A DNA stretch of 64,000 bases from Scortum barcoo. Lineage: Eukaryota > Chordata > Actinopteri > Centrarchiformes > Terapontidae. The translations under genes were made by a program, and so were the position numbers. The stretch is taken from the NCBI GenBank assembly GCA_023238725.1, contig CM041531.1:21931643-21995642 (forward strand), read 5' to 3'. Below are positions 34,801 through 49,800 of this stretch, in pieces. The notes below the pieces were generated by a model. The model was not told the DNA's origin, did not search any database, and saw nothing but the letters and a program-made list of their open reading frames with translations. Every line of letters begins with the position of its first letter. Within the stretch, counting starts at the first letter, position 1.

Positions 34801-37800
34801 TGTGACACTTGGATTCTTACATAAAAGAAATAATTGCCACAGAAACTTGAGGATTAGTAGATCAAAACCGAGCAAGCAGACAAAGGCTGTGCTTTTCTTG
34901 TCCTGAATATGTAAAGCAAAAGGAAAAACCCTCGCTTTAAAATAAAAAGAAATGAAAATGGTCAGAATATCTATACAGCAAACCGACATGGATTCCCTGA
35001 ATGAAACCACGACTGATGCCTCTGGATGAATTCTGTTTAGATTCAGTGGCCACGTCTGTACAGTGTAGCTGGACTGTTTGGATATAATCTGTGCAACACT
35101 TAGGCATGAACTATTAAAACAGTCTGCAGAGTAATGTATTTTGCCAAAGACTACAAATTAAACAGTCAGCCTTTGAAGCACAGGCATGCCTTAAGCAACT
35201 GGTTTCATCCGAAATGCTTTAATTCAGGGGGCATGCGATAAAATTAATCATAGGACTAACCCTCTTATGTTGTTGATACCATGGCAGCAGAATCACTTGG
35301 TGTACACTAAACAGCTAGAAAATACAGTTTTATTCTTCCAGTAAAGAACGACACACACAGAGTTAGTTTGGTGTGGATCATCTAGACCGAACTAGAACCT
35401 CTGGAGTGATTTAGTGCTAACGGAATGAACACTTCTAGAAAAATGACTACTTACTTACTTACTAATGTGTGAGGAAACTGATGATCAATACAACTGTCAG
35501 TGGTGGTGTGGATCAGCAGAGGACAATACTGTGTGTGACACAACTGTACTTAGAAATAAAAAAAGAATTCAAACCCACTCATGATCGGATTAAAAATACC
35601 TTCTCTGTGACTGCGCGGGCACATTCGATGAGCTCTCGTTTGGTGAAGCCGTCGGAGGGAGTGATCTGCAGAGCTCCGGCCTTCTGCACGAGGAAGATGC
35701 AGCCATGCCCGAGCTCCTGCACTCGAGTCTTGATCTGGAAACCGATCTGGTGCGATACAGATTCACTCACAGTTATTATTGTGCAGAAATGATATTCCAG
35801 GTTATAAATCAACCAATACGTCAATTGTAACAGATCATTTGTATAAAAATAATCATTATCTCTTACAATAATACTGCACTGTAAATGATTTATACAGAAA
35901 ATGCATCCCAGTTTTACACACATGCAGCTTTAAGTAGCATTCTCAGAAACAGACTTAAAAAAAGAAAAGTGCCACACTTAAGTAGCAGAGCTGTATAATG
36001 GGTAAGATGAGCTGTCTCTGGGCGACACCCTGGCCGTCTTACCTCCTCTGGCTCAGCTGTGTGAGCAGCCAGTCGTCCCTGAACGGCCAGCTGGCTGTAG
36101 TCCACTGTCACCTGAGAAGCCAGGGCTCCCAGATCGTCTGGACATGTCACTGATTTGGTCATCTGAGGGATAAACACACACCAACTGTCAGTCCAAACCA
36201 AAACACACACTCACACTCCACTTCCCTTCTGGACTCTTTGTTAATAAACTGCAGACAAAGTGTAGTAAATATAATAATAATGTGCTTTATTATAAAACAA
36301 AACATGTTCCTTATAAATCGGAATATATCATCAGTTTTTTTTATAGCAGGTGGTGATAAACAGAACTAAACTCAGTGGATATTTTATGTAAGGCTGGTGA
36401 ATTAGCACCAGTCAGACATTTCAGCTTCTACTGTGACAGATTTCAATGCATTTTTTGGCTCTATTTTATCATACACAGGTTGATTTCCATAACTATTCAG
36501 TATTAAATGAAAACATTTAATATTAAAGGGTTTTTTCATCTTATAAACCATTATATATACAAGTCACAGTCACATTTCACAGTCTAACATTATAAACAAT
36601 TATTTTGAAGGCCTACCATTTCCTGAGCAGTGACAGCAATGGCCTTAGAATATTTCACCATGCTGGTCTGGTAATCCACAAATGAGCCCTCAGGTTCAGG
36701 CGGTGTACCTTCATCCAGCTAAGGAAAGACACACACACACACACAATTTTAGGTTTTATTTTGTCCTTGACAAAAGGTACAAACATCTTCAAACATGAAG
36801 ACAATCAATCATTCAGGTCTTTAGCTGCAGCAACATGTTAAAATCGAATCTACCCTTCAATTATAATAACTCTGCCAGGTGCGCAGGCATCAGATCATCT
36901 GCAAACCAACATTAATGTAATTTCATATTCAAATAAACACTCATTATAAATTATCCACGAAATCCACACAAGCTGTAATTACAGCTTTAAAATAGCAGCA
37001 ACCACAAAAACATTTCATCACCAGATTGCTTTGCATACATTATGTTTCGAGCATTTAGAGTGCCATGGCAAAGCTCAGGAGACGAGACGAGATGACGTCA
37101 CGAGAGGAGAGCGTGCTGGTTCTGAAATTAATCTTCAAAATCATAAGTACAATATGTTCGCTTAACCCGCTGAGTGAAATTACACCTCAGAATCTGCTGT
37201 CTTGACTAAGTGACTTAAAGTTCAGCAGAAAAGCCTTTAAATCACCTCTGCTGAAACCACAACAGAGGGTGACCATTATGTTGATGGATTATCTAAGAGG
37301 ATTATATCCTTTTAATCAACCACTGACATACACACGCTGAATGACATGCGGACAAAACGCACACGCCACACACACACACACGCACACACAGGCTCATTGC
37401 GCCGACCCAAACTGAACCATTTTTCATTAATTATTCATGAAGCGCCACACAGAGTTGATGCAGAGATGCTGTTCCCTCAGGTGACCAACACCTGAGACAC
37501 TTTTTCACCCCTGCGATAAGTCTCACCCAGGCAGGCGAGGAGGGGTGCGACGAGTTGATGCTGTTCTGTCTGTACTTGATAAAAGGCTTTTTCTTGCTTC
37601 ATACCTCATGTGTTTGCCAATAGTTTGACTGTTAATTGGAAAGATGATCAGTAGATAGGTAAATCACTGGCTGTGTTAACAGTCAATTTTCCTTTACTAA
37701 GACAGCTTGTGATTTGTACCAATATGCTAATCGGTGATTTTTTAAAATGGCGCCCAGGAGAGGCTGGAAGTATAATCAAAAGGTTACATACAGAAACAGG

Positions 37801-40800
37801 AAATTGTGGGTAAGAAAAGAAAGAAAACACAAACTTAATGATAATGATGAATAAAATGATGGTCGTTTGTGCACATCCTGGAAAAATATTAAGAATTTGC
37901 TGCTCTCCTGTATTCAATATCAACTTCTAACTAATTTATTCTACTTTGTTTCTCAACAGTATTTTGGCTCATTGTAGTGTGGCCCTTGCCAAAGCAAGAT
38001 TTTTTTTGCCAACTCATTAAGATTATGCTGAAATGGGAATGTGTTGTGTAAGGCAACCACAACTTTATCCTTGCTTCATTTTTGTAATGGAAAAGGAGTG
38101 TGAACAGAAAAAGAGGTCTATTATATTGCCAGTAGACGAGTGGTGGAGAGAGTTGATGGAGGAGACGGCTGTCTGTAGCTGATCTAAAGTCTTATCAGAG
38201 AACCAGAGAGAGTGAACTGATTTGACAAATCACCGTCTTGGAGTCCGGAAAAATGAAAAGCTGATAGCCACTCACCTTGGCCATGGCCTCCGCGATGGAC
38301 TCCACCATTCCTCCCACCATCCCCACCTCACTGGCAGCCTCATTCAGTGTCACCATGATATCATCGACCGCCTCCTTCATGAGCTGGGCTGCCTCTGCTA
38401 TGGCATCGTGGGTATGGGATGCCTGCGCAAAGTGTTGACACCAAGAACACAAGCGCAAATTAAATGAGAGCAGAAAATCCTTACCGAGGTGGAGGAGCAG
38501 CACGTGAAAACTTTAAGTAAGCTTTAAGTAAAATGGCTGTACCTTTGGGTTTCCTCCACCTTCCTTGGCAGCGTAAAGCATCTGCAGCGCAGACTCAGCC
38601 AGGGTCTTGGTTTGGTCCAGGAAAGTCATCTGCTGCTGGTGGTCCTTCAGCTTGGATGTCACACCCACAGAGGCCTTGATCAGCGGTTCAAAGTAACCAG
38701 CTAACTGGGTCACCTGAGGCAAACAGTGAAGGGTTTTAATGAGTTCTCTGGCAATTCCTCAATCACGTCAAATCCTACATTGTAAAATAGATAGAAAGAG
38801 TCATACCAAGTCAAAGAACACCATCAGTGATTATTTAAAAAGTATAGCCTTAAATATGCATGTGCAATAATATGGATATGCTGTGATAATTAGCACAATA
38901 TACATTTTGTCCAGATAGCCCACTCCCAACACTTGTGTAATCCTACTTCCCATTAAAAAAGTATTACTTTGTTGCTCCACAGGTGCAGTATTTAACTAAA
39001 GTAATTAACTCTCTGCCCTATATACCTTGTGTCCTAGTTGGGAAGCTTCGCCTCTGGCAGCGATGGAAACAGGGTCAATTAAGTGGCCAATTTCCTGCAC
39101 AGTGGACGTCAACTGCTCTTGTAGCGCCTAAAGAGGGGAAATAAAATGAAATTAGTTTTTGTCTTGCTTTTTATGGGAGACAGAGGTATATTTAAACAAG
39201 TCAGCTGGAACCTGCTAAAAAGCAGCAGGCAGGAAAGTGAACTGGGAAATATTTGCTCCAAGCTGCTCTAGCTTCAAATATATGAGCTTAAAGTCATCAT
39301 AATCCAACTATAAATGGAAGGAGTCTCTGTCTTTCTGTCCATCCTTCCATAATCTCGACAACCCTTCATCCGATCGACCTCAAACTTGACGGGTGTATTG
39401 CTGAAGACCCAAGGAAGCACAGTGTTGAGCATCAAGTTGTTTGGATAAGCGGTTCTTGAGAAAACATGCATGCAGCAATACCTATACCAGGCATATTTTG
39501 AACGGGCTCCGCTCTACGTGAACGGCTCTGCATTAAAATGGGTCAATCTAAAGTACTGGGCATAAGGAGTCAGTGGGATTCAAACTGTACTGCTTGTTTG
39601 CTACTGGAAGGATCAGCAAACACTCATTTGCACTGCAAAAAGTTTTTTTAATAACATTAAATCCCTGTTTTATGTCTAATAAGCCTTTTAAGACCTAGAA
39701 TGCACAGAAATCTCATTAAAACCACCAACAATAGGTGCAAAATATAGAGACACAACAACCAAACACAATGACTAGGAAAAGAAAAAAACTCCTATCTGAC
39801 TATGACACTGAAAAAAGTGAGTGACAGAGATAAACAACCAGACAAGGACAAACAAACAGAGACAAATGCAAACAGAGAAAGGTACCGGTGGTTGTCTGTG
39901 GAAAATGTCATTGAAATTATTTTCTGATGGTTGCTTACCTCCAGTGAGATGTCGTCCCTGCTGGGTAAGTTCTGGCTGACTGCTGCCAGAGAGGCCTGCT
40001 CAATGTCCCGGATACATCTGTTGATGTTATCAATTGACGAGTCGCACTCCCGCTGTCCAGGGGCCTTGTCCCTGAGAATAACATGGGAACAGGAAAAGAG
40101 GAGAAACAGAAAGTAATGAAATGGTTGGAAATAGAAATAAGAGTAAGGTTGAAGGATAATGTATGTGATTGGGGTGGGGGTGGGGGGGAGGCAGAGAAGT
40201 GACGAAGAAAGGGGAAAAAAAGACAGGAAGAGAGAAAAGGAGTGCAAATGTTAACATAACTAACACTTATTAATGCTCAGACAGCTTCCACAATGTCTCT
40301 TTAACATCGTGTCCACTGGTTCCCTCATCTCATTGCTGCTCAGGTCACATCTGCCGAGCTGTGGCCTGCGGGGTCTCGTCACTACAAACGCAGATTGAGC
40401 TGGGTAGCCAAATTAGCTCTGAAGTCTCTGAGTGGTCTGGGGCAGCGGCCACACGGGCAGAATAAGTTTAGTTAAACATCCATTTCCATGCGCGCTGGCA
40501 CACTGAAAGTAAAACTAAAGTTAAACCCTCATTGCTGCCTGACTGACAAAGTTATTTAAGTTGGCCTTTGCAGGATGGAGTCCATTCCTATTTGTGTTAT
40601 TTGGCACAGCAGTGCATCACTGAACGCTACTAAAAGGGCTCCCAGTACTCAATTTGCAGTGTGAAAAAGGAAAACTGCGATAAGGGAATCAGAACTGAGC
40701 GAGATGCTAAGCTGGCTGCGTGCGAATGCCAACGTGCAGATGTTCTGAGCCGAGCAGAAACATTAAAATTCATTGCGTCTGAAACAGGGAATTAGTTCCT

Positions 40801-43800
40801 CATGGACATCCGTTTTGTTCTGATCAAGGTCAGGTACAAAAGGTGTGAATGAGGAGATTAAAAATTTAAGCTTTGGAGGAAAAAGAACAAGCATTTGTCA
40901 TGCCATGGCACAGCATTTTGGCATCCTTTCCCAGGGATGCAGCATCCATCTCACAGGCATTTTTATAGAGCAATGCATTTAGAAAAATTGAAGAAGCAGC
41001 TGCATTACAAAGAATTAAAAAAAAAAAAATCAAAACTTAAATTCTAAATTTTTGGCAACCATGTTGTTTTTTAACTTCATTTTTTGTCCATGCCATGTTT
41101 TGTAGGCAAAAAAGACAAACAATTCCTTTAACAATTGAACACACTCCTGCTCACTAACCGGATGGCTGTGATGAGACTCTTGATGGAGTCGGACACAGTG
41201 CGGGAGTGACCAGCCAGTACAGACCAGGTGGGCGGGTCTTTTGGGTTGATAACCAGTGAGCGTGCCGTCTTGAGCAGGTAGGTGGAGCTGTCGAGCATGG
41301 AGCGTGCCGAGTGGAGGATTGGCTCCTGTGCAGCTGAGCCCTGCAGAAAAAACAAAACAAATGCATTTATTACCATTAGCTGTTTTTTCAGCTCATGCCA
41401 CTAACTGCAATAAAACTACATGTCATTGCTGTGCATGAATACTAAAAACACTAATGGTCTCATGGCCATACCTCGTTGCTGATTTGAGCTGGGACGCTGG
41501 CAAACTCTGGGTTGGATGCAAAGGTTGTCAGGTTTTCCACAGCCTCGATTAAAGGATCGGTGGCGACTCGACACTTGTTCCTGTTCTCCTCAGAGAAATC
41601 CCCATCTAAGGCCTTGAGAGTCAGAGGATGTGAAGGCGAATTAAACAAATCTGATTAAACTCTAGAGTCAAGAATTAAACAAATCATTGACAGAAGCTTG
41701 ATAACAACAAATATGAGCATCTATGAATCACAAATGTTCCAGAATTTATAGAGGATTTATCCAAATCATCCCACATCAATCACATGGTCTTTACTATCAC
41801 AGCAAAATCCATATCTTCACTTTGGTTTGCCAATTAGGGGACAGAGCCAACCTTTTGACAAGACTGGCAAAGAAATCCTACCTTGATGGTTTTGACCAAG
41901 TTGGCGGTGCTGTTGGCCACCTCCTTGGCAGACTGGACAAAGTGCCTCTTGGCGACTGGATTGGTCGTCTTGGAGGAAGCCAGACGGCAGGCGTTGCACA
42001 GTGCTGAGGTGTGCTTAGCAACAATAGTGGCCGCAGAGAGCACCTGCCACATTACAAACAAAACAGTTCAATTAGTAAAGGAGAACTGATCTTAAAGAAA
42101 CAGTTATCAGTAGATAGCCTCCCTTTAAAACCTCTGGTAGAGACTGATGGGCTGGAAGCTAAGCCTACATAAGTAGGCTGTTTGTCTTTAACAATGAATG
42201 TTGTCGAAGAAAATAAAGGTGGTAATGAGGTAAATATTGGACTTTCAGGCCTGCAGCAAAGGCGTCTGGCTGCACAGTTGGACACCTCTGCACAAGGTAT
42301 TCTCAGGAAATATACAATTTTGGGAGCTATGAAAGTTTGCCTGACTTTGAAATTTCCAAATATCTGTAAATAATGTGAGGAAACGATTCAATGATTCAGA
42401 GATATTTTAGTGAAGGACTAATGTGATAAGAAATCTGCATGCACTTTGATCAATAGCCAACCAATAATAACCACATGAAATTCTCAAAGTTTACCCATAC
42501 CAATCAGATCATGACGCCAACACCTAAACATGTTATTAAATAAATCACTGACAGGTTGACTGCTGAAGACACAGACGGTATCAGTGTAATTGCATGTACC
42601 TGGGAAGGACTACTGTCTGGGTCTACAAGATTCTGACAGGCCATCTGGATTGCCTGGTTGGCTTTAGCAAACTGGATGGGATCCACCAACCCCTGGTGAC
42701 CCGCCTGACTGTTGGGATCAGACACACCCACCAGGTAGGAGGCCTGTGGAAATAAAACAATAACAAAAAAAAAAACTACTCAGCATTCCCACTGTCAATG
42801 AACAAGGCAGTATGATCAGTTTAACAGCTCCTGTACTGCGAGAGTTGTTTCTCCACACTCGGTACCTGTCCCGCAGCTTCGGTGAGGCCACACAGGGCTT
42901 TTGAGGCCGATCCTACACAGTCTCCAAAGGCCGTCACATCTCCCGTCTTGCAGTTCTGAGAAATACCCGCCATGGACTCTCCCAGGACCTGGACCAAACA
43001 AAGGAACGGGTCAGCAGGACACAGAGAGAAGAAATGAGAGGAATGCTCAGGATGCTAAGCTCTGCGTGAGTGCTTGGGTGTTTAATCACCGCAGGCCGTT
43101 TGATTTGAGGGCCTACCTTGGAGTTCTCCATCACACTCTCGATGCAGTCGAAGTAGGAGAGGTCACTGACGGGCTCGTTGGGATTGTCCAGCATTCCTCT
43201 AACAGCCTAGGAGTGAGCGGTACGAGTGTTAGACGGTACATCCAAGGTTATTTATTTTAACAAAAGCTTCCCTGCTTCATGCCAGATGAGAGAATTTGTA
43301 GAGATGCAAGTTTATTATTTATTTATTATTATTTCTACTATTATAGTACTACTCAGATGTAGACCACGGTAAATGAGACTCCTATGGAGTGGATATGATT
43401 GCTTGATTGTTCCTGTTTGATCGCAACGTTGTAAAGTTCTGTTTACCTCCAGCTCTCTCAGGGCGTTGTCACACTCCTTCTGGCCAGGAGCCTGCTGAGT
43501 GCACAGCGTGATCAGCTGGTTAATGCTGTCAGTCACAGCTCTGAACGAGGGAACAAACAGGGGAAAAAAAAAAAAAATCACACCCTAACCCTTGAAAGTA
43601 TATGATGAGTGTTTTGGCTTTGACACGTGTAAGTACATTTACTGGAGGTTTTCTGAGTTTAATTACCAGTTCCCTACATCCTACATTTCAATTCTTGATA
43701 TTTCTTTCAATTGGTCTTTTTCAAACGACAAATGAAGTTGGCAGCTGCAATCAGCACCATTAAAGCCTTGAATGACCAGCTTATGACTTTCATGGTGAGC

Positions 43801-46800
43801 AGATGATTGAATGCATTTTGCTGATAAGGTGGACATAACAAAAATCACAATCACAATCAAATTGTTGAAGGAGTTACTTCCTGATTAGTGGTGGAAAACA
43901 ACAGTTTTAAGTATTGGAATGGTTTTAGACTGACAGAGAGAAATCTAACATTATATTTTACCTCTGTCAGTGAAGCACATTTGTATCTTGTTTATTTATC
44001 TGGTGGCTGCAATAATTCTTCTTTTGGACAACTGATTCTCTGCTGCTAGCTTTACTGATAAACCACCTTCAGAGCCTGAAATCTGTCACCAGAAAATTTC
44101 ACTGAATTAAGGTTGTTCAGGCTAGCACAAAGTACTGTCTCAAAGAGGGGAAGACAAATCATCTTTTTTCCCCCATCAGAAAACATCTTAAAATTTCAAC
44201 AGGAAGCACCTAGCACTTCTAAGAAAAAAATAGATACACTGTGATATATGCACTTCGGCTAAAAGCATAAAAAATACAATGTGTAGGTGTGCATGTGGAT
44301 AGTTATGGTACCTGGCAGCAGCAGCGAGCAGGTTCTTGGCATTTGCTGCTGCAGGGTCGACAGACAGACTCTTAGCTGCCAGCAGCAGCTTGCTCGAAGC
44401 CATGGAAATGTTTTTCAGGTTACCAATCACCTGCACCTGGTCATCCTTCTTCTAAAATGAAAAATATAAATATTTATTTTATTTATAATATAAAATAAAA
44501 AAGCCCGTTATATCAGTTATAGTCCCTTTTAAAGGCGTTTGTGTCCTTGTGAAACTGACAAAAACAAAACAGACCTGAGTGTGGCCAGCCATCTCTATAC
44601 CAGCATCCAGGAACTCATCAAAGTCCTGGCTGAACTTTCCGGAGGCCACCGCCAGCTGGCTGCTGGAGCCTCTGGAGGCATGGACCACCTCGCCCGCTGA
44701 CTGGTTCAGGTCTGCTGCAGTTTGGTTCAGCTCGCTCTGGGCCTCCTGAAAGGACTTGGAAGCTGGAGGGATCTGAGTGGAGGACGCATGGAAGGAGGAC
44801 AAGCACTGGTTTAAAACTAACTTAAAGAAAAAGAGATGAGTGCTCAATCCAAACTTGATCTGTTTCAGACTTCAGAATTACTCAGAAGTGAGAGTGGAGG
44901 ACAAATATACTCCCTATAACTCCTATACATAACTCCTAGTAACACTATTTGTATAAAAGTGGTAAACACTTGGATTCTAGACCTGTAAGCTGTAACATAA
45001 TTGAATGCCTGAAACTTTTCTATCAAGCAGCCAATTTCACTTTTATGTATGTGTATGTCATTAATCTTGATACATTCCTGGAGGATCTTTTTTGCTGCAG
45101 GTTATTTAAAGAAACACACGATGGTCGTTTCGTCAGCAGAGCTCCGGTGAGTCACAGACCAAACTCACAGTTTCAATCAGCAGCTTCTTGCTGGCCTCGC
45201 CGATGCTCTTGAGAGCCATGTCCACATCCTTCTGGCCAGGCAGACAGTTGACGCAGTTGTTCAGTGAATGAGACACAGCCTTGGCCACCTGGGACACACA
45301 GCAGATTCACAGTAGAGTATAGGGGTTATAGATGGAAATCTGAATTTACAAATGCTAATGTGCGAGGCAGTCGTGCAGAATAATTGATATCACCATTTTG
45401 TCGTTTTTTTTATAAATATCAACCAAAATGTCTGCGTGATGTCTTTGATCAAGTGAGAAAACACAAAATGGGCTGTCACATCACAGAGGCCAAAACCAAA
45501 GCACATGACAACATAAAAGGGACCTCAATGAAACAGTTCACCGAGACCCAAACAAGAGCCAGGAAGTTAAAAGAGCAGCCGCGCTTCTTAACTTAATTTG
45601 ATATCCCACAGCGATATTAAATGACAAAGTAGTATTTTATTAGAGTATTTTTCAAGATGAAAAAGCAGCCTCATCTGTGTTTTTGTGATCCCCTTATTAA
45701 ACTCCTCTGCTCTGCTATTGAGAAACATATAATTTATTTATTTTGCAGAGAAAATATGAGGAGGACAAACCATAAATAATGAAGGCACAAGGCCTCTAAA
45801 TATGCCACCAGCTTTATTACAGAAGTCCCTTGCTGTATTTGACAGGTGTTCTTCATGTATTACTAAGCAGATGCAGACACTCATCTGAAAGAGCTGGCTT
45901 TCTGTTCAAGTCCAAGTGGCTGCATGTTTAATTTCTTACAGATGAAGAGATTCTGCGTAACATCTGTATGTTCGTTGAAATGTTTACCACCATTTAACTT
46001 TCTGTTTTAGAAAATTCAGACTATTCCAAGAGCTCCGGGTAAAAATACTGTGTTCAGTGTGTAATTAATTAAAAATTAAACTACAATAATAAAACATTCA
46101 TGAGACACGATCACATGCAGTATGTAATAAGTAAAACATGACTAAACATGTCCCTAAACTAACTGCTGTGAGTGTTAAAATATCTGAGGAACGCTTGTAA
46201 ACAAAAATCCCATGGAGTCACAAGTCAAGAGGGCGTTTTTCGTTTTGACAACTTGCAGAATTCATCGCACTTGATGGTATCAGCTTTGTGGCACTGGTGC
46301 AGGGATGAACTGAGCCATCAAGCCTGCAGCGTAAAGAGTCACTTGCAGTGCTCAGAAGGACAGAATCGACTCCATACCCCCGAGCAATCCTGAACCATCT
46401 CACCTGCGCCAGCCTCTGCTGACTCTCGGCGTCTCCGGGGGAAATCAGCGCCTGCTTGGCCTCATCAATGAGAAGCGCCGATCCTTCCATGACATCACGC
46501 GCCGAGTCCAGCATGGCAGCGGCAGCCTTGGGGTCTGTGGTGGAGGCAGCAACGCCGCGGGCAGCCTGGGCCAGAGTTTTCAGGGCCTGGGCCGTCTCCC
46601 TGGCTGCTATTCCTGCACACAGGATCAGACGTAGGAGAGAGACCAGATGTGACATACAACATCAGTTCAGGAAAGTTTCTCAAACACATCTAGATAATTT
46701 ATAGCTATATGAAACTTTATATATGTACTTACTTTCAAATCCTACTGACTAACTTTGTTTATTACACAAGATGTTTGTTTTTACGAACAGAAAGTATTTA

Positions 46801-49800
46801 TTCTGTCCTGACAAATGTGTTGCAACAAGCATCGTAGGAAACATTTAGTTCAAGTGGGTTTGTCACACAGGCGGGAACCAACATTAAATGCCTCATGAGA
46901 AATGTGGCATCTCATTTACAACATCTCTGTTGAATGGGATCACACAGATGAATGAAGACATATTATACGTGGCAGTTAGCAAGATCACAAAAACCAGGAT
47001 CCAGCTGATAGGGGCCTTTTCCTCAGGTTCTGTGAAGAACCACTGACCAGAAACCTTCGTAATTCACCTTGCATTACCCAACTGCATTGTACAAAGCAGC
47101 CTTTCTAGCAGTAAGTGAGATCAGGGCAAAATAGTAACAGACTCTTGATGTTGTATATTGGGTAACTGGATTATTCAATCCCATTTGGAGTAGCTCAAAT
47201 ACTTAAAAATCATGTGAAAAAGATGAGCTCACAGTCAGAAAAGTGTTTGTGCCAGTGACTGCACATTTAGCCTGTAAAAGTACAATATCAAGGTTCTTCT
47301 ATTTAAACTGGCATCAGTGATATTTCTTGAAAAATGAAACGCTTATCTAATGGAGGCATCAGAGGAAAGGTTGTGCTGTTTCTTAAAATGAAAAGTGAAA
47401 TCAGTATGTCAGTAGTACCGACCTGTGTAATGCTCATTTCCTTGTGCGGCACACGTGAGCAGCTGAGCCATGGAGGATCCCACCGACTTAGAGGTGCTGC
47501 CCAGATCCTGAGCACACTTCTCCAGCTAAAGCCGAGTGACAAAAGACAAGTAAAACAACAGCTTTAAATCCAAGTCACTAAAAACTAAATAATAGCCTGC
47601 AAACTCATTAAACCCTGCTCCGGGAGTGAGTTGGTAGTCAATATCGTTTGTATAGCTTGATTGAAATTAATGCAGCTGCCATTTTTCATGTCGGGTTTGG
47701 AGGAGGGAATCCCGAGTCGATCCCGTGGGTCCTCTTACCGACTCTCCGGGTAGTGGTTTGAGTTGGGCATTAATGGCAGCCAGCTTGGCATCTTGCAGCT
47801 CGCTTCTAAGGGTCTGGATGGCTGTGAGAGCGGAGTCGATCTCCATGGGGCCGCAGGCTTCGTGGGCCTAGAAAATAAAGTCTGCTGTCACTCACAGTTC
47901 ACACAGTTACAGGGGCTACTGCTTACGGTTTGTACTTGCTATTAGTAATACTTTAACGGGAGTGTTATGTCAGTTTATGTTAGTTAAAACCTCAAACAAG
48001 AGCTACACACAAAACGTATATCTGCTATAGCTTTTTTCTCCCACATGTAGTCTGCAAATAAAACGCAGTGTCGCCATGCATGCACCGCCTCTTATGCAAG
48101 GGCCTGCGTGTGTCTGTGCTCTACCTTCTGTGCAGACGTCCTCAGTTCAGCCAGGCAGGTGGCCAGGTTCTTGGCACACTGACCCAGTTGCATGGCTGCA
48201 GCCTGATCCGTCACTGTGGGAACGGATGACTTGGCCGAGGTCACCATTTTACTACCGGGCTGCGGAGTGGAAAGAAAAACAGAAACAAATACTTTTCACA
48301 AATGCTAAAAGAAAAAGTTTAATAAAAGCGATATTTTCCCTCAGAGCATTAAAAACTGCCTAACAACAACCAGGAACAAAGGTTAAAATATATGGTGGCA
48401 TTTGTGGAGACCCCACACTCTTGCATCAGCTCTAAAAGTGCCACTGAGGCATTAAACACACAATCCCATCATGCCACTGCTTCTGTAACTGCCTGCTTAC
48501 GCCAAAAAGAGGTTACAGGCCTATTTTTAATAGATCCCAACACGGCAGAAACACTATTTATACTTTGTTCAGCCTGGTTCCCAATGTAGGACTGAAGTTA
48601 CTCAATTTCACTATTGAGGACATGAAGTTTTAACAATCTCTTCTCCAGCAAAAGGGAGAAATGGTAAAGCCATTGCATGTGTGTGTGTGTGTGAGTGTTT
48701 GTTGCACCTGTAGGAAGTTCTGGCTGGCAATGATGAGTGCAAGTTGTGCACTGAGGTCCTCTGGTTTGGCCTGACTGCCACGCACCCCCTGGACCAGTTG
48801 TGGGATGTGGTCTGCCACTGCCTATACACACAAAGCACATACACATACATACAGTCTGTATAAAGGCTTAAATACAGCCTTAGTATAAAAACCCTCTATT
48901 ATACTGTTAAATAAATCACCAAGCAAGCAATGAAATGTAATGTAATGTAATGACATTAAACAGCTGTTAAAAAAAAGGTGCTCAATAAGGACATGAAAGA
49001 AATATAGTGTGAAATAAGCAGTTTAAGTAATTCATTGAAGGAGGAAAAATGGATCAAAGCAAACAAAAAACATTGATCCTCACCTTGCAGCTCTGCACCA
49101 GCTGCTGATGAGCGGCAGTGTTCTTGTTGGAGGCGGCAGCGTTTTGAGCAGCAGCGATAGTCTGTGTGGCCGCAGCAGCCGCCTGCTTGGCAGCATTCTG
49201 AGGAATATTAAGACCCACATGTGAAATATGGTTTAGGGGTAGCTCTCTGTCCATTTCTGTAACAGCCTCTCTTAAACTATCCTTTTAAAGCAAAGTCTTT
49301 TAAGGTCGCATCTCTGCTTCTGAGTATGGACATTAAACCTTTCTACTGTCGAGTTTGTGGTACAACGTACTTCAAATTAAGGTCCTATGTGGGTTTTTGT
49401 TCCTAAATCTCTCCACAGGCTGATAAGCTGAAACCATCTCTCTGAATGCAGACTGCATGACTACATTATTAAATAATGCATTTGAATGGAAACACAACAC
49501 AAAATTAAAGTTTGATCTGTAAAAATTCAAGTTCACTTTATGGTCTTACACCTTCTTCATTCACAACTAATGAATTATTGTAGATTATGAAAATCCTAAT
49601 TTAACTACAATCAATGACAGTTAAGTAAAATATGCATACAACTTCATATCATAACAAACCACAAAATGACGAGAGACTACCTGAACTGTGAAACAAACCA
49701 TAAATGCTGTGAAATTTACAAACCACGAATGAGTTAAATATTTCAGTCTGAAGTGGCATTAAACTGCGAGTCAAATAACTCTCAGGCAAATTACCTGCAC

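Noticed and set aside
39792..40247. 151-codon minus-strand open frame with a Phe/Leu-rich start
   Set aside because: It is a real tln2 exon (39939-40071) extended through pyrimidine-rich flanking intron. The hydrophobic start is low-complexity sequence.
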